From contig NZ_CP035503.1 of assembly GCF_006970865.1 (NCBI RefSeq), positions 1,315,001 through 1,379,000 of the forward strand: a stretch of DNA of 64,000 nucleotides, read 5' to 3'. Shown here one piece after another: positions 26,881 to 36,180 of the stretch; positions within the stretch are counted from its first letter, which is position 1, and each line of letters opens with the position of its first letter. This stretch comes from Rhodoferax sediminis. Its GTDB lineage: Bacteria > Pseudomonadota > Gammaproteobacteria > Burkholderiales > Burkholderiaceae_C. A program made the translations under genes and the position numbers. A model generated the notes under the pieces. That model was not told the DNA's origin, did no database searches, and saw only the letters and a list, made by a program, of their open reading frames with translations.

Positions 26881-27656
26881 GCCGTCTCGGGCTCGGTGGT
26901 GGAAAAGCTGTCCCGAAACGTGAAGTAGATCGAGGTGAAGAACATGGTCGCCATCAGCAGCGCGACTGGCATCATGGCGACCGACACCAGCTCGGGGCTG
27001 CCCGCCAGCGCCGCCAGCAGCGTGAAGACCAGGCCGGTGGCGATAAACACCGCGGCCCAGACCAGCCCGTAAACGGTGAAGGCGCCGAAATTGCGAAAGC
27101 ACGCCACGATGCTGAAAAAAAGGCTCTTCAACGGCGGCACGCCATGCCAGTGCACCAGCGCTGGCGCGTGCCAGAACAGCAGCGACAGCGGCAGGTACAG
27201 GCCCATGGCGACCCACATGGCGACCTGGAAGTCGGAGGACAGGATCATGTCGCCCGAGACCCTGTCGCCCAGCAGATACATCCGGGCGAACTGGCCGCCG
27301 TCGAACAGGGCCGAGATGCCCATCACCAGCAGGAAGCCCGCGGCGTAGAGTGCGCCCAGCACCAGCATGGAGCGCAATTGCTGGCGGCCGGCGCGAAACG
27401 CGGTGATCAGGATGGAGGGCATCGGGAACTTGCCTTTGGTCGCCTCCTGCGTGGCGGCCATCAGGCCCAGCGTGGCCGCCGGCAGGAGCGCGAGCGCGAG
27501 CGCGCCGCCAATGAAGGGGATCAGCGTGGCGATCGACATGATGGCCATGAACATGAAGAACAGGCCGGCCAGCGCGAGCGGCTGCTTGAAGAAGGTTTGA
27601 ATCCCCAGCTTGACCCATTCAATGCCGGTACGCGCGGGGACGATGTTCAATTTCAT
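26877..27656 (-). CDS. BPSS1780-type inner-membrane protein
   Basis: 259 aa with about six membrane helices. The N-terminus VPARTGIEWVKLGIQTFFKQ followed by PLALAGLFFMFMAIMSI is characteristic of the BPSS1780 family of Burkholderiales membrane proteins, which have no known function. It converges on uvrD across a GC-rich repeat. The start is followed 104 bp upstream by the end of thrB, so it may be read from the thrB transcript. Confidence 0.78.
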   Translation of the reverse strand: MKLNIVPARTGIEWVKLGIQTFFKQPLALAGLFFMFMAIMSIATLIPFIGGALALALLPAATLGLMAATQEATKGKFPMPSILITAFRAGRQQLRSMLVLGALYAAGFLLVMGISALFDGGQFARMYLLGDRVSGDMILSSDFQVAMWVAMGLYLPLSLLFWHAPALVHWHGVPPLKSLFFSIVACFRNFGAFTVYGLVWAAVFIATGLVFTLLAALAGSPELVSVAMMPVALLMATMFFTSIYFTFRDSFSTTEPETA

Positions 27657-27760
27657 GATAGGTAGTCAGCAGGGCAGCAGTTCCGGGGTTGGCATGCAAA
27701 AACCGGTTTTGCACGCCGAAAAGGGTGAATTTCAAGTGCGGCCGGACCGGCCGGTGCTAT

Positions 27761-28723
27761 TCAGAGTGTGACAGGGTGGCGGGTCCGCTCGCGCAATACC
27801 CGCTCGAAATGTGATGGATCGTGCGCCTTCAGGATGGCGGCCTCGCGCGGCAGGTGCTGGTCCCACAAGCGCGAAATCCAGAAGCGCAAGGCGCCGGCGC
27901 GCAGCATGGCGGGCAGCAGTTGGCGCTCGGCGGCAGTCAAAGGGCGCACCGCGGCATAGGCGGCGAGCAGGCTGGCCGCGCGCGCCGCGTCGTGCGTGCC
28001 GGCTTGCACGTCGATGCACCAGTCGTTCAGGCACACCGCCAGGTCGAACAGCCAGCTGTCGACGCCGGCAAAATAAAAATCGAACACCCCGGTGAGCACA
28101 CCGGTCTCGAACAGCACGTTGTCGCGGAATAGGTCGGCATGTACCGGCCCGCGCGGCAGCGCGGCGTAGGCGGAGGAGGCAGCCACGTGGTTCTGGTAGG
28201 CCAATTCGCTCTGAATCAGTGCCGCCTGCGATGTGCTCAAGTGCGGCAGCACCACCGGCACGGTCTGGTTCCACCAGGGCAGGCCGCGCAGGTTGGGCTG
28301 GTGCTGTGCAAAGTCACGTGCGGCCAGGTGCATGCGCGCCAGCGTGGCGCCCACCGCGGCGCAGTGAGCCGGCGTCGGCGCGAGCTCGCTGTGGCCGCGC
28401 AGGCGGTTCACGACGGCGGCGGGCTTGCCTTGCACCGTGTGCAGGATGTCGCCGTCCCGGTTCGCCGCCGGGTCGGGCACCGGCAGGCCATGCTGCGCCA
28501 GATGCTTCATCAGGTGCAGGTAAAAGGGCAGTTGCTCCGATGTCAGGCGCTCGAACAGCGTGAGCACATAGTCGGCCGGCCTGCCGTCCTGCTCGGTGGT
28601 GACGAAGTAATTGGTGTTTTCGATGCCGCCTTCGATGCCGCGCAGCGCCGTCAACTCCCCCAGGTTCAGCTGGCGCAGCAGTTCGCGCGCCTCGTCGAAA
28701 GAGACTTCGGTATAGACAGCCAT
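27761..28723 (-). CDS. thrB: Homoserine kinase, aminoglycoside-phosphotransferase fold
   Basis: 320 aa. It phosphorylates homoserine on the path to threonine. This is the APH-fold ThrB used in many proteobacteria, not the GHMP-type enzyme. IEGGIENTNYFV (about 31-42) forms the nucleotide loop, PVHADLFRDNVLF carries the catalytic Asp and Asn, and GVFDFYFAG the metal Asp. No thrA or thrC is adjacent. It is 16 bp downstream of the small secreted protein gene, with which it may be co-transcribed. Confidence 0.93.
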   Translation of the reverse strand: MAVYTEVSFDEARELLRQLNLGELTALRGIEGGIENTNYFVTTEQDGRPADYVLTLFERLTSEQLPFYLHLMKHLAQHGLPVPDPAANRDGDILHTVQGKPAAVVNRLRGHSELAPTPAHCAAVGATLARMHLAARDFAQHQPNLRGLPWWNQTVPVVLPHLSTSQAALIQSELAYQNHVAASSAYAALPRGPVHADLFRDNVLFETGVLTGVFDFYFAGVDSWLFDLAVCLNDWCIDVQAGTHDAARAASLLAAYAAVRPLTAAERQLLPAMLRAGALRFWISRLWDQHLPREAAILKAHDPSHFERVLRERTRHPVTL

Positions 28724-28739
28724 CGATCAAAACAACATT

Positions 28740-29066
28740 TCAATATTTCAGGATTTTCCAGACGCGCTGGCCGGCAGGCGCAGGGCTGGCACCGTCACGC
28801 GCCGCCGATTCGCCGTGAGTACCGTTGTTCGGCTGGATTTCGTAGGCCGGCACGTTGGCCTTGGGCTGCACGGTGATGCTTTGTGTCTCCCCACCGTAGC
28901 GCAACTCGTCGATGCTGCTGCCCGCGTCCTCGTGGTGGATGCGCTCGATGCGTTGCTCCGGGGCCAATTTGGTGCCGGGCGCAGGGGCTTGCGGCGGCGC
29001 CGGCGTCTGGGCCAGGGCGGCGCCGCCGCACACGGCCAGCAACAGGGAAAAATGGGTGAGACGCAT
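28740..29066 (-). CDS. Small secreted protein, DUF2782-like
   Basis: 108 aa with a signal peptide (MRLTHFSLLLAVCGGAALAQ), a Pro-rich linker, and ERIHHEDAGSSIDELRYGGE then ITVQPKANVPAYEIQP. That last part resembles DUF2782 (xExRxxGxxxxIKVTPxxGPPYYL). The function is unknown. It is divergent from polA, 63 bp between starts, and upstream of thrB. Confidence 0.65.
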   Translation of the reverse strand: MRLTHFSLLLAVCGGAALAQTPAPPQAPAPGTKLAPEQRIERIHHEDAGSSIDELRYGGETQSITVQPKANVPAYEIQPNNGTHGESAARDGASPAPAGQRVWKILKY

Positions 29067-29129
29067 ACCGTCATTGTAGGCGGCGCACGCGATGTGCGCC
29101 TGCGCGGGGCGGCCGTGCACAATCCGGGC

Positions 29130-31976
29130 ATGAGCGACCCAAACACTGATCAAAATAGCCCGAAAAAGACCCTGCTGCTGGTGGATGGCTCCAGCTACCT
29201 GTACCGCGCATTTCATGCCATGCCCGACCTGCGCGCCGTGCCGGACGATCCTGCCAGTGCGGCCACCGGCGCCATTCGCGGCATGGTCAACATGATGGAG
29301 CGGCTGCGCAAGGACGTGCGCGCCGACTATGCCGCCTGCATTTTTGACGCCAAAGGGCCGACCTTTCGCGACGCCATCTATCCCGAGTACAAGCAGCACC
29401 GCAGCCCCATGCCGGACGACCTGCGCAGCCAGATCGAGCCGATCCACGAAGTCGTGCGCCTGCTCGGCTGGAAGGTGCTGGCCGTGCCCGGTGTCGAGGC
29501 CGACGACGTGATCGGCACGCTGGCCATGACGGCGGCGAGGCAGGGCATCGAAGTGGTTGTTTCCAGTGGCGACAAGGATCTGGCCCAGCTCGTCAACGAG
29601 CACATCACCATCATCGACACCATGAATGGCAAGCGGCGCGACCTGGCCGGCGTGCAGGCCGAGTTCGGCGTGCCCGCGCACCTGATGGTCGATTACCAGA
29701 CGCTGGTGGGCGATCAGGTCGACAACGTGCCGGGCGTGGAAAAGGTCGGCCCCAAGACCGCGGCGAAATGGCTGCAAGAGTATGGATCGCTTGAAGGCGT
29801 GGTGGCCAACGCCGGCAACATCAAGGGGGTGGCCGGCGAAAATTTGCGCAAGGCCTTCGACTGGCTGCCGACCGCCCGCCAACTGCTGACCGTCAAGACG
29901 GACTGCGATTTGACGGATTATGTAGAGAGCTTGCCTGCTATGGATTCGATAGCTATCAATCCAATGGATACGAAGGCGTTGAAGGCTTTTTACGAAAAAT
30001 ATGGGTTCAAGGGCTTGGCCAGAGGCCTGGCCGATGAAGCGGGCGCAGGCTCAGGAATGGGGGTCGGATCCACGCAGCGAAGCGGAGCTGGCTCTGACCC
30101 CCATTCCGATCGCGCCCCTGGTCTGTTCGATGAACCCGTCTCTCCCGCCACCCGTGTCAGCACCGTCGCCTATGACACCCTCCTGACGTGGGATGCTCTG
30201 GACGCGTGGCTCGCAAAAATCGAAGCTGCCGAGCTGGTCGCCGTGGACACCGAGACCACCTCGCTCGACGAAATGCGCGCCGAGATCGTGGGCATTTCTT
30301 TCAGCGTGACGCCGGGCGAGGCCGCCTACATCCCGCTGCGCCACGCCGGGCCGGATGCGCCAGTGCAGTTGCCCTTCGACGAGGTGCTCGCCAGACTCAA
30401 ACCCTGGCTGGAAAACCCGGCCAAACTCAAGCTTGGCCAGCACATCAAGTACGACCGCCATGTGTTCGCGAACCACGGCATCGAGGTGGCCGGCTACGCA
30501 CACGACACCATGCTGCAAAGCTATGTCCTGGAGGTGCACAAGCCGCATGGCCTGGCGAGTCTGGCCGAGCGCCACCTGGGGCGCAGCGGCATCCACTACG
30601 AAGACCTGTGCGGCAAGGGCGCGCACCAGATTGCGTTTGCGCAGGTCGATGTGGCCAAAGCGGCCGAGTACTCGTGCGAGGACTCGGACCAGACGCTGGA
30701 TGTGCACCGGGTGCTGTGGCCGCGGCTGCAGGCCGACAGTCATCCGGGCAAGGGGCTGCACTTCATCTACGAGCTGGAGATTGCCAGCAGCGAGGCTTTG
30801 TTCCGCGTCGAGCGCAACGGTGTGCTGATCGATGCGCCGACACTGGCGCGGCAAAGCGCCGAGCTGGGCGCGCGCATTGTGCAGCTGGAGACCGAGGCGC
30901 ACGCGCTGGCGGGCCAACCCTTCAACCTCGGGTCACCGAAGCAGATCGGCGAGATCTTCTTCACCAAGCTCGGCCTGCCCGTGGTCAAGAAAACCGCCAC
31001 CGGCGCCCCCAGCACCGACGAGGAGGTGCTGGAAAAACTTGCCGAAGATTACCCGCTGCCGGCCAAGATCCTGGAGCACCGGGGACTTTCCAAACTCAAG
31101 GGCACCTACACCGACAAGCTCGCGCAGATGGCGCTGCCGCGCACGGGCCGGGTGCACACGCATTACGCGCAGGCCGTGGCGGTGACGGGGCGCCTGTCCA
31201 GCAACGACCCAAACCTGCAGAACATCCCGATCCGCGCGCCCGAGGGCCGGCGCATCCGCGAGGCCTTCATCGCGCCACCTGGCAGTGTCATCGCGAGTGC
31301 GGACTACAGCCAGATCGAGCTGCGCATCATGGCCCACATCAGCGGCGACGAGGCGCTGTTGCGCGCCTTCCATGAGGGCCTGGACGTGCACCGCGCGACC
31401 GCCGCCGAGGTGTTTGGCGTGGCGCTTGAGCAGGTCAGCAGCGAGCAGCGCCGCTATGCCAAAGTTATCAACTTTGGCTTGATCTACGGCATGAGCGCCT
31501 ACGGCCTGGCGCGCAACCTGGGCATCGACAACACCGCGGCCAAGAACTACATCGAGCGCTATTTCCAGCGCTTTGCCGGCGTCAAGCGCTACATGGACGA
31601 AACCAAGCTGAGCGCCAAGGCCAAGGGCTATGTGGAGACCGTGTTCGGCCGGCGCCTGTACCTGCCCGAGATCAATTCGCCGAACGGCCCGCGTCGCAGC
31701 GGCGCCGAGCGCGCCGCCATCAACGCCCCCATGCAGGGCACGGCGGCGGACCTGATCAAGCTCAGCATGGTGAAGGTGCAGCAGGTGCTCGATCAAGAAC
31801 GGCGCAGTACAAAAATGATCATGCAGGTGCACGACGAACTGGTGTTCGAGGTGCCCGCATCGGAGGTGGACTGGGTGAAGGTCGAGATCCCGCGCCTGAT
31901 GGCCGGCGTCGCCGATCTCAAGGTGCCGCTGCTGGCCGAGATCGGCGTGGGTCCCAACTGGGATCAGGCTCACTGA
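29130..31976 (+). CDS. polA: DNA polymerase I
   Basis: 948 aa from the ATG at 29130, which is followed directly by the 5'-nuclease start KTLLLVDGSSYLYRAFHAMP. The 5' nuclease spans about 1-295 (DDVIGTLA, VVSSGDKDL, GVEKVGPKTA). The 3'-5' proofreading domain is about 355-545 and looks active (D373 and E375 in AVDTETTSLD, plus YxxxD near ECSEDSDQ-like YSCEDSD). The polymerase domain has motif A DYSQIELR at 725 and motif C HDE at 901-903. Residues 309-326, in the linker between nuclease and proofreading domains, are encoded by a perfect palindromic insert. It repairs gaps and removes RNA primers. Confidence 0.96.
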   Translation: MSDPNTDQNSPKKTLLLVDGSSYLYRAFHAMPDLRAVPDDPASAATGAIRGMVNMMERLRKDVRADYAACIFDAKGPTFRDAIYPEYKQHRSPMPDDLRSQIEPIHEVVRLLGWKVLAVPGVEADDVIGTLAMTAARQGIEVVVSSGDKDLAQLVNEHITIIDTMNGKRRDLAGVQAEFGVPAHLMVDYQTLVGDQVDNVPGVEKVGPKTAAKWLQEYGSLEGVVANAGNIKGVAGENLRKAFDWLPTARQLLTVKTDCDLTDYVESLPAMDSIAINPMDTKALKAFYEKYGFKGLARGLADEAGAGSGMGVGSTQRSGAGSDPHSDRAPGLFDEPVSPATRVSTVAYDTLLTWDALDAWLAKIEAAELVAVDTETTSLDEMRAEIVGISFSVTPGEAAYIPLRHAGPDAPVQLPFDEVLARLKPWLENPAKLKLGQHIKYDRHVFANHGIEVAGYAHDTMLQSYVLEVHKPHGLASLAERHLGRSGIHYEDLCGKGAHQIAFAQVDVAKAAEYSCEDSDQTLDVHRVLWPRLQADSHPGKGLHFIYELEIASSEALFRVERNGVLIDAPTLARQSAELGARIVQLETEAHALAGQPFNLGSPKQIGEIFFTKLGLPVVKKTATGAPSTDEEVLEKLAEDYPLPAKILEHRGLSKLKGTYTDKLAQMALPRTGRVHTHYAQAVAVTGRLSSNDPNLQNIPIRAPEGRRIREAFIAPPGSVIASADYSQIELRIMAHISGDEALLRAFHEGLDVHRATAAEVFGVALEQVSSEQRRYAKVINFGLIYGMSAYGLARNLGIDNTAAKNYIERYFQRFAGVKRYMDETKLSAKAKGYVETVFGRRLYLPEINSPNGPRRSGAERAAINAPMQGTAADLIKLSMVKVQQVLDQERRSTKMIMQVHDELVFEVPASEVDWVKVEIPRLMAGVADLKVPLLAEIGVGPNWDQAH
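30054..30107. repeat. 54-bp palindromic insert inside polA
   Basis: GGAATGGGGGTC and GACCCCCATTCC form a perfect 12-bp stem at the ends, extended imperfectly (GGATCC / GGCTCT), around an 18-bp inner segment. It is exactly 18 codons, so the frame is kept. It adds GMGVGSTQRSGAGSDPHS to the linker. The form is that of a REP-like element. Confidence 0.75.
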
Positions 31977-31998
31977 CGGCGCATTGACACGCCGGCGC

Positions 31999-33288
31999 TC
32001 AGTTGTGCGCCTCGATCGGGTTGCCGTACATCGGCTTGGCGCCGAATTGCGTGCTGACGGCGTGGGCCACGCCGCAGGCCAGCATGACCGGCACGGTGAG
32101 CTGGAACTGGTTGGTCATCTCCAGCACCATCACGATCGCCATCAGCGGGGCGTGGGTGACGGCGGTGAGCATCGCCGCCATGCCGATCACGGCCAGCGTG
32201 CGCGGGTCGCCGACCCAGGCCAGGGGTAGCCAGAATGACATCACCAGCGCGATCAGGTAGCCGCTGGTGGCGCCGACAAACAGGGTGGGGGTGAACATGC
32301 CGCCCACCGCCCCCGAGCCCGTGCTGAGCAGCGTCGCCACGAACTTGGTAACCAGGATCAGGAGCACCCAGGTCCAGGGCGACTGCCCCTGCAGCAAATG
32401 CGAAATGGTGCTGTAGCCGTTGCCCCAGACTTCCGGCACGAACGCCGACAGCAGGCCCACCAGCACGCCGCCAGCCCCCAGGCGTAGCGGCAGCGACGGG
32501 ATGCGGCCAAAAGCGGCGCGGCCACGTTCCACCAGCGCCAGCATGGCCCAGCCGATGCCGCCGCACACCAGGCCGGCGAGCAGTGCCATGCCCAGGCTGC
32601 TCGGCACCAGGCGCGCGGTGGGCATCGCATACAGCGGTGCCGGATCGACCAGGCCAAACATCAGCACCGCCGCCGTGGCCGAGGAAATCAGGACCGGCGC
32701 CACCGTCTGCGCGGCCAGAAAACCCAGCGCGAGCTCCAGCACGAACACCACGCCCGCCACCGGTGCGTGGTAGGCCGAGCCGATGCCGGCGGCAATGCCG
32801 CAGGCCAGCAACACACTGCGTTGATCGGCCGAGAGCGGCGCGACGTGGGCCAGCTTGGCGGCCAGCCAGGCGCCCAATTGCACCATCGGCCCTTCGCGGC
32901 CAATTGACGCCCCGGTGCTCACCGAGAGCAGGGCAGACGCGCTGCGCACCAGTGTGGTCCGGTTGTTCAGGTCCACCCGGCCGGCGCGCGCGGCCTCGAT
33001 GTAGTCCAGGTTCACCGCACCGTCCGGGCCGCGCGCGGCCCAGCGCCGACCCCAATGCAGCGTCAGTCCGGCCAGCAAGCCGCCCACGGCGCCGACCAGT
33101 GCGCGGTGCCACGGCGCCAGCGACCGGGCTGCCTCCACCAAGCTGCCGACATGACCTGTGGTTAGCCACTCCATGCCCGCAATCAATCCGCGAAAGCCGA
33201 TCACGGCGCCGGCCGCGAGTGCGCCGGCCAGAACGGCAAAAAACCACAGGACCGGCGTGCGTGCGGCGCTCGGCGCCTGTGACCCCAT
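31999..33288 (-). CDS. ClC-family chloride channel or Cl-/H+ antiporter
   Basis: 429 aa, polytopic. The ClC signatures are present: STGASIGREGPMVQLGAWLA (about 150-170, the GxEGP motif with its gating glutamate), then GIGSAYHAPVAGVVFVLE and the C-terminal GAVGGMFTPTLFVGATSGYL. There is no CBS domain. It moves chloride across the inner membrane, in E. coli for acid resistance. ClcA-type coupling cannot be proven by eye. The stop lies 22 bp after that of polA (convergent) and the start abuts hbdH's end. Confidence 0.88.
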   Translation of the reverse strand: MGSQAPSAARTPVLWFFAVLAGALAAGAVIGFRGLIAGMEWLTTGHVGSLVEAARSLAPWHRALVGAVGGLLAGLTLHWGRRWAARGPDGAVNLDYIEAARAGRVDLNNRTTLVRSASALLSVSTGASIGREGPMVQLGAWLAAKLAHVAPLSADQRSVLLACGIAAGIGSAYHAPVAGVVFVLELALGFLAAQTVAPVLISSATAAVLMFGLVDPAPLYAMPTARLVPSSLGMALLAGLVCGGIGWAMLALVERGRAAFGRIPSLPLRLGAGGVLVGLLSAFVPEVWGNGYSTISHLLQGQSPWTWVLLILVTKFVATLLSTGSGAVGGMFTPTLFVGATSGYLIALVMSFWLPLAWVGDPRTLAVIGMAAMLTAVTHAPLMAIVMVLEMTNQFQLTVPVMLACGVAHAVSTQFGAKPMYGNPIEAHN

Positions 33289-34071
33289 TTACTGCATGAA
33301 CCAGCCGTGGCTCACCACCAGCGACTGGCCGGTGAGCGCGTTGCTCGGGAAGGAGGCAAACAGCAGCGCCACCTCGGCCACGTCCTGCACCGTGGTGAAC
33401 TCGCCGTCCACCGTTTCTTTCAGCATCACGTTCTTGATCACTTCAGCCTCGCTGATGCCCAGCGTTTTGGCCTGCTCGGGAATCTGTTTTTCCACCAGTG
33501 CGGTGCGCACAAAGCCCGGGCAGATCACGTTGGCGCGCACGCCATGCTTGGCGCCTTCCTTGGCGATCACCTTGGCCAGCCCGATCAGGCCGTGCTTGGC
33601 GGTCACATAGGGCGCCTTCAGCATGGAGGCTTCCTTGGAGTGCACCGAGCCCATGAAGATCACGCTGCCGCCGCGCCCGCTCGCGTACATGTGCGGCAGG
33701 CAGGCCTTGGTGGTCAGGAACGCGCCGTCCAGGTGGATGGCGAGCATTTTTTTCCACTCCGCCAGCGTGAATTCTTCCAGCGGATGCACGATCTGGATGC
33801 CGGCATTGCTGACCAGCACATCGACGCCGCCCCAGGCCTTGACGACCTCGGCCACGCCGGCATTGACCTGATCCTCGCTGGTCACATCCATGGCCACGCT
33901 CATCGCCTGGGCGCCGGTGCCGCGCAGCTCTTGCGCCGTGGCTTCGGCTGCGTCCTTGTTCATGTCGGCGATCACCACTTTGGCGCCCTCGCGCGCGTAG
34001 GTGGTGGCGATTTCCTTGCCGATGCCGGCGGCGGAGCCGGTCACGATCGCGATCTTGTCTTGCATCTTCAT
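33289..34071 (-). CDS. hbdH: 3-hydroxybutyrate dehydrogenase (SDR family)
   Basis: 260 aa. It oxidises D-3-hydroxybutyrate to acetoacetate with NAD+. The Rossmann loop TGSAAGIG is at 11-18, NAG at 89-91, S142, and YVTAK with Y155 and K159. [20 protein letters not shown] and [13 protein letters not shown] closely resemble bacterial BdhA/HbdH, and the C-terminus ends VVSHGWFMQ as in that family. An alternative start is Met3. It follows acetoacetate decarboxylase by 21 bp on the same strand, supporting a ketone-body/PHB operon. Confidence 0.92.
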   Translation of the reverse strand: MKMQDKIAIVTGSAAGIGKEIATTYAREGAKVVIADMNKDAAEATAQELRGTGAQAMSVAMDVTSEDQVNAGVAEVVKAWGGVDVLVSNAGIQIVHPLEEFTLAEWKKMLAIHLDGAFLTTKACLPHMYASGRGGSVIFMGSVHSKEASMLKAPYVTAKHGLIGLAKVIAKEGAKHGVRANVICPGFVRTALVEKQIPEQAKTLGISEAEVIKNVMLKETVDGEFTTVQDVAEVALLFASFPSNALTGQSLVVSHGWFMQ

Positions 34072-34092
34072 GGTTTTCTTCCTCTATAAAAA

Positions 34093-34833
34093 TCAGTCGG
34101 CCAGATAATCGTGCACCACGCGGCCCAGGCCCAGGGTCAGGTCGGCCAGGATGTGCACGCCCGACACCACCTCGAGCACCGGCAGGGCGGCGACGGGCGC
34201 CAGCGCGTGCTGGAACAGCTCGAGCGCGGCCGGCCCCGACCAGGCGCCCTTGACCGTCACGTCCTGCAGTTCGTACTGCACCAGCTCGCAAATGCGCGCC
34301 GTGCCATCCACATGCGGAATGATCTTGAGCAGGTAGTTCGGGGCGAGCATGCCCGCAAGCACCGGCGCGGTGGCGAGCGTGTGGTGCTTGTAGCCCATGG
34401 TGGCCGTGGCCACGCGGATCGCGCCGTAGTCCAGCGTGCCGACCAGCACGTCCTTGTCCGCCGCCAGCGAGGGCGAGGCGAGCTTTTTCGGAAACCCCCA
34501 GATCTCGCGGCCGCCGGCAATCGGCGCGTCGTCGTTCAGGTACATCGAGTGCGAGTAGCCGCCCGCCGCGCCGTTCAGCTTCACCGGGATCACCTGGCCC
34601 GACTCGGTGTAGTCGCCAAAGCCGGTGGAGTCCGGCATGCGGATGAATTCGAACTTGACCAGCGGCTCGTCGATGGTGAGCGGCTCTGGCACCACGGCAC
34701 GCAGCGCCTCGGGGTCGGTGCGGTAGGTGATGATCAGGTACTCGCGGTTGATGAAGCGGTACGGGCCCGGCGGGTAGCTCGGGCTGGTCAGCGGCATCGA
34801 AAAGGCGTTCTTGCGCACATCGTCGATTTTCAT
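34093..34833 (-). CDS. adc: Acetoacetate decarboxylase
   Basis: 246 aa from the ATG at 34833. It decarboxylates acetoacetate to acetone and CO2 by a Schiff base on lysine. The catalytic stretch [13 protein letters not shown] (109-121) has the paired lysines K116/K117, matching the Lys115/116 pair of the clostridial enzyme. [18 protein letters not shown] is also typical. The start overlaps the stop of the patatin-like gene by 4 nt. With hbdH next door this suggests degradation or balancing of acetoacetate from PHB. Confidence 0.92.
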   Translation of the reverse strand: MKIDDVRKNAFSMPLTSPSYPPGPYRFINREYLIITYRTDPEALRAVVPEPLTIDEPLVKFEFIRMPDSTGFGDYTESGQVIPVKLNGAAGGYSHSMYLNDDAPIAGGREIWGFPKKLASPSLAADKDVLVGTLDYGAIRVATATMGYKHHTLATAPVLAGMLAPNYLLKIIPHVDGTARICELVQYELQDVTVKGAWSGPAALELFQHALAPVAALPVLEVVSGVHILADLTLGLGRVVHDYLAD

Positions 34834-36059
34834 CGGGCTTCCTTGTGATGGTTGTGGATTTTCGTCGGCGGCGTCAGGTCCAGCACCGTGATACCTGCGG
34901 GCGCCCTGCGGCGGGCGGCCCAGCGCTGGCTGGCCAGGCTGCACTCGACGTCGGCCTGGCCTGCGGCCCAATGCTCCAACATGGTCTGGCGTGAAAATTC
35001 ATAGTCCTTGGACTGCGTCTCGTAGTGCTTGCTGCGGTGGATCAGGTGCAGGATGGTGACGGCGTCGGGTGAACCCGTGGCCAGCAGTTCGGCCAGGTCC
35101 GGGTCACCGGCCATTTTGGGCGGCAATTTGGCGGCCAGGCGGCGCGCAGCGGCACCGATCTTCTGCTGCTCCGCCACCAGGTCGGTGTTGAGCCGCGTAC
35201 GGCTGGCAAAGCGGATGTCCTTTTCGCGCTCGGCCACCTCGCTCAAATTGCGCGGCAACCGCCCGCGCGTGCTGAACAGGTCCACCTGCAGCACCAGCAT
35301 GTCGTGCGCGCGCGGCTGGTCGATCACGTATTGCAGCGGCGTGTTCGACACCAGGCCGCCGTCCCAGTAAAACTCGCCGTCCACCTCGATCGGCGGGAAA
35401 CCAGGCGGCAGCGCGCCGCTGGCCATGATGTGGCGCGGCCCGATCGGGCCGTGCCGATCCGGGTTGGTCGAGTCGAAGTAGCGGAAGTTGCCGGTGGTCA
35501 CGTTGACGGCACCCACCGACAGGCGCACCTTGTGGCGCAGGTCCGTGGTGTTGATCAGGTCGAAGTCGATCAGCTGCTCCAGCGTGTGTTGCAGCGGCGT
35601 TGTATCGTAGTAGCTCAGGGCTGCGTGTGTGCCCGGCGTTTGAAACGGCGCGGGCGGCACCCGCGGCGTAAAAAATCCCGGTACGCCCAGGGCGGCCACC
35701 ATGGCGGCGCGCGACTCGTTCAACATTTCCCGTGCCTCGGTGCCAAAGCTTTTGGGCAAGTCGACAAACTTGAGCTGCGACGACACGCCCTCCCAGAACT
35801 CGCGCAGCCGTGCCACACGCCGCTCGGGCGGATTGCCGGCGATGATGGCGGCGTTGATGGCCCCGATCGACACCCCCGCTACCCAGTCGGGGCGCAGGCC
35901 ATGCGCGTCCATCGCCTCGTAAACCCCGGCCTGGTAGGCGCCCAGTGCACCACCGCCTTGCAGCACCAGGGTGCAGAGCTCCTCCTTGACGCCCGGATTC
36001 TTGGGGGAGGGTGACTTCTTCGAGGGCGATTTTCTTGCTGATTTTGCTGGTGCTGCCAC
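34830..36059 (-). CDS. Patatin-like phospholipase/hydrolase (DUF3734 type)
   Basis: 409 aa. The oxyanion loop [12 protein letters not shown] is at 34-45, the nucleophile elbow GVSIG at 62-66 (Ser64), and the catalytic Asp in [12 protein letters not shown] (D233). The C-terminal third ([19 protein letters not shown] onward) is the DUF3734 region. A basic Lys/Ser/Pro-rich tail of about 24 residues comes first. The operon with adc and hbdH suggests a role in PHB granule or lipid turnover in the cytoplasm, which is inference. Such genes often sit beside hbdH in Burkholderiales. Confidence 0.9.
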   Translation of the reverse strand: MAAPAKSARKSPSKKSPSPKNPGVKEELCTLVLQGGGALGAYQAGVYEAMDAHGLRPDWVAGVSIGAINAAIIAGNPPERRVARLREFWEGVSSQLKFVDLPKSFGTEAREMLNESRAAMVAALGVPGFFTPRVPPAPFQTPGTHAALSYYDTTPLQHTLEQLIDFDLINTTDLRHKVRLSVGAVNVTTGNFRYFDSTNPDRHGPIGPRHIMASGALPPGFPPIEVDGEFYWDGGLVSNTPLQYVIDQPRAHDMLVLQVDLFSTRGRLPRNLSEVAEREKDIRFASRTRLNTDLVAEQQKIGAAARRLAAKLPPKMAGDPDLAELLATGSPDAVTILHLIHRSKHYETQSKDYEFSRQTMLEHWAAGQADVECSLASQRWAARRRAPAGITVLDLTPPTKIHNHHKEAR

Positions 36060-36180
36060 GTGCGTACTTCAATCTGAACGGGATGGGATCGAAATAGTAT
36101 AGGGCCGGTACCTGAAGGGATTCTTAAGGGAATATTGCTTAAACTGGCGTCTGTCTTGATCACGGCCACGCGGAATCATC

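Noticed and set aside
28815..29129. N-terminal extension of polA
   Set aside because: It lies over the divergent small secreted protein gene and adds residues unlike any PolA; the ATG at 29130 fits the family.
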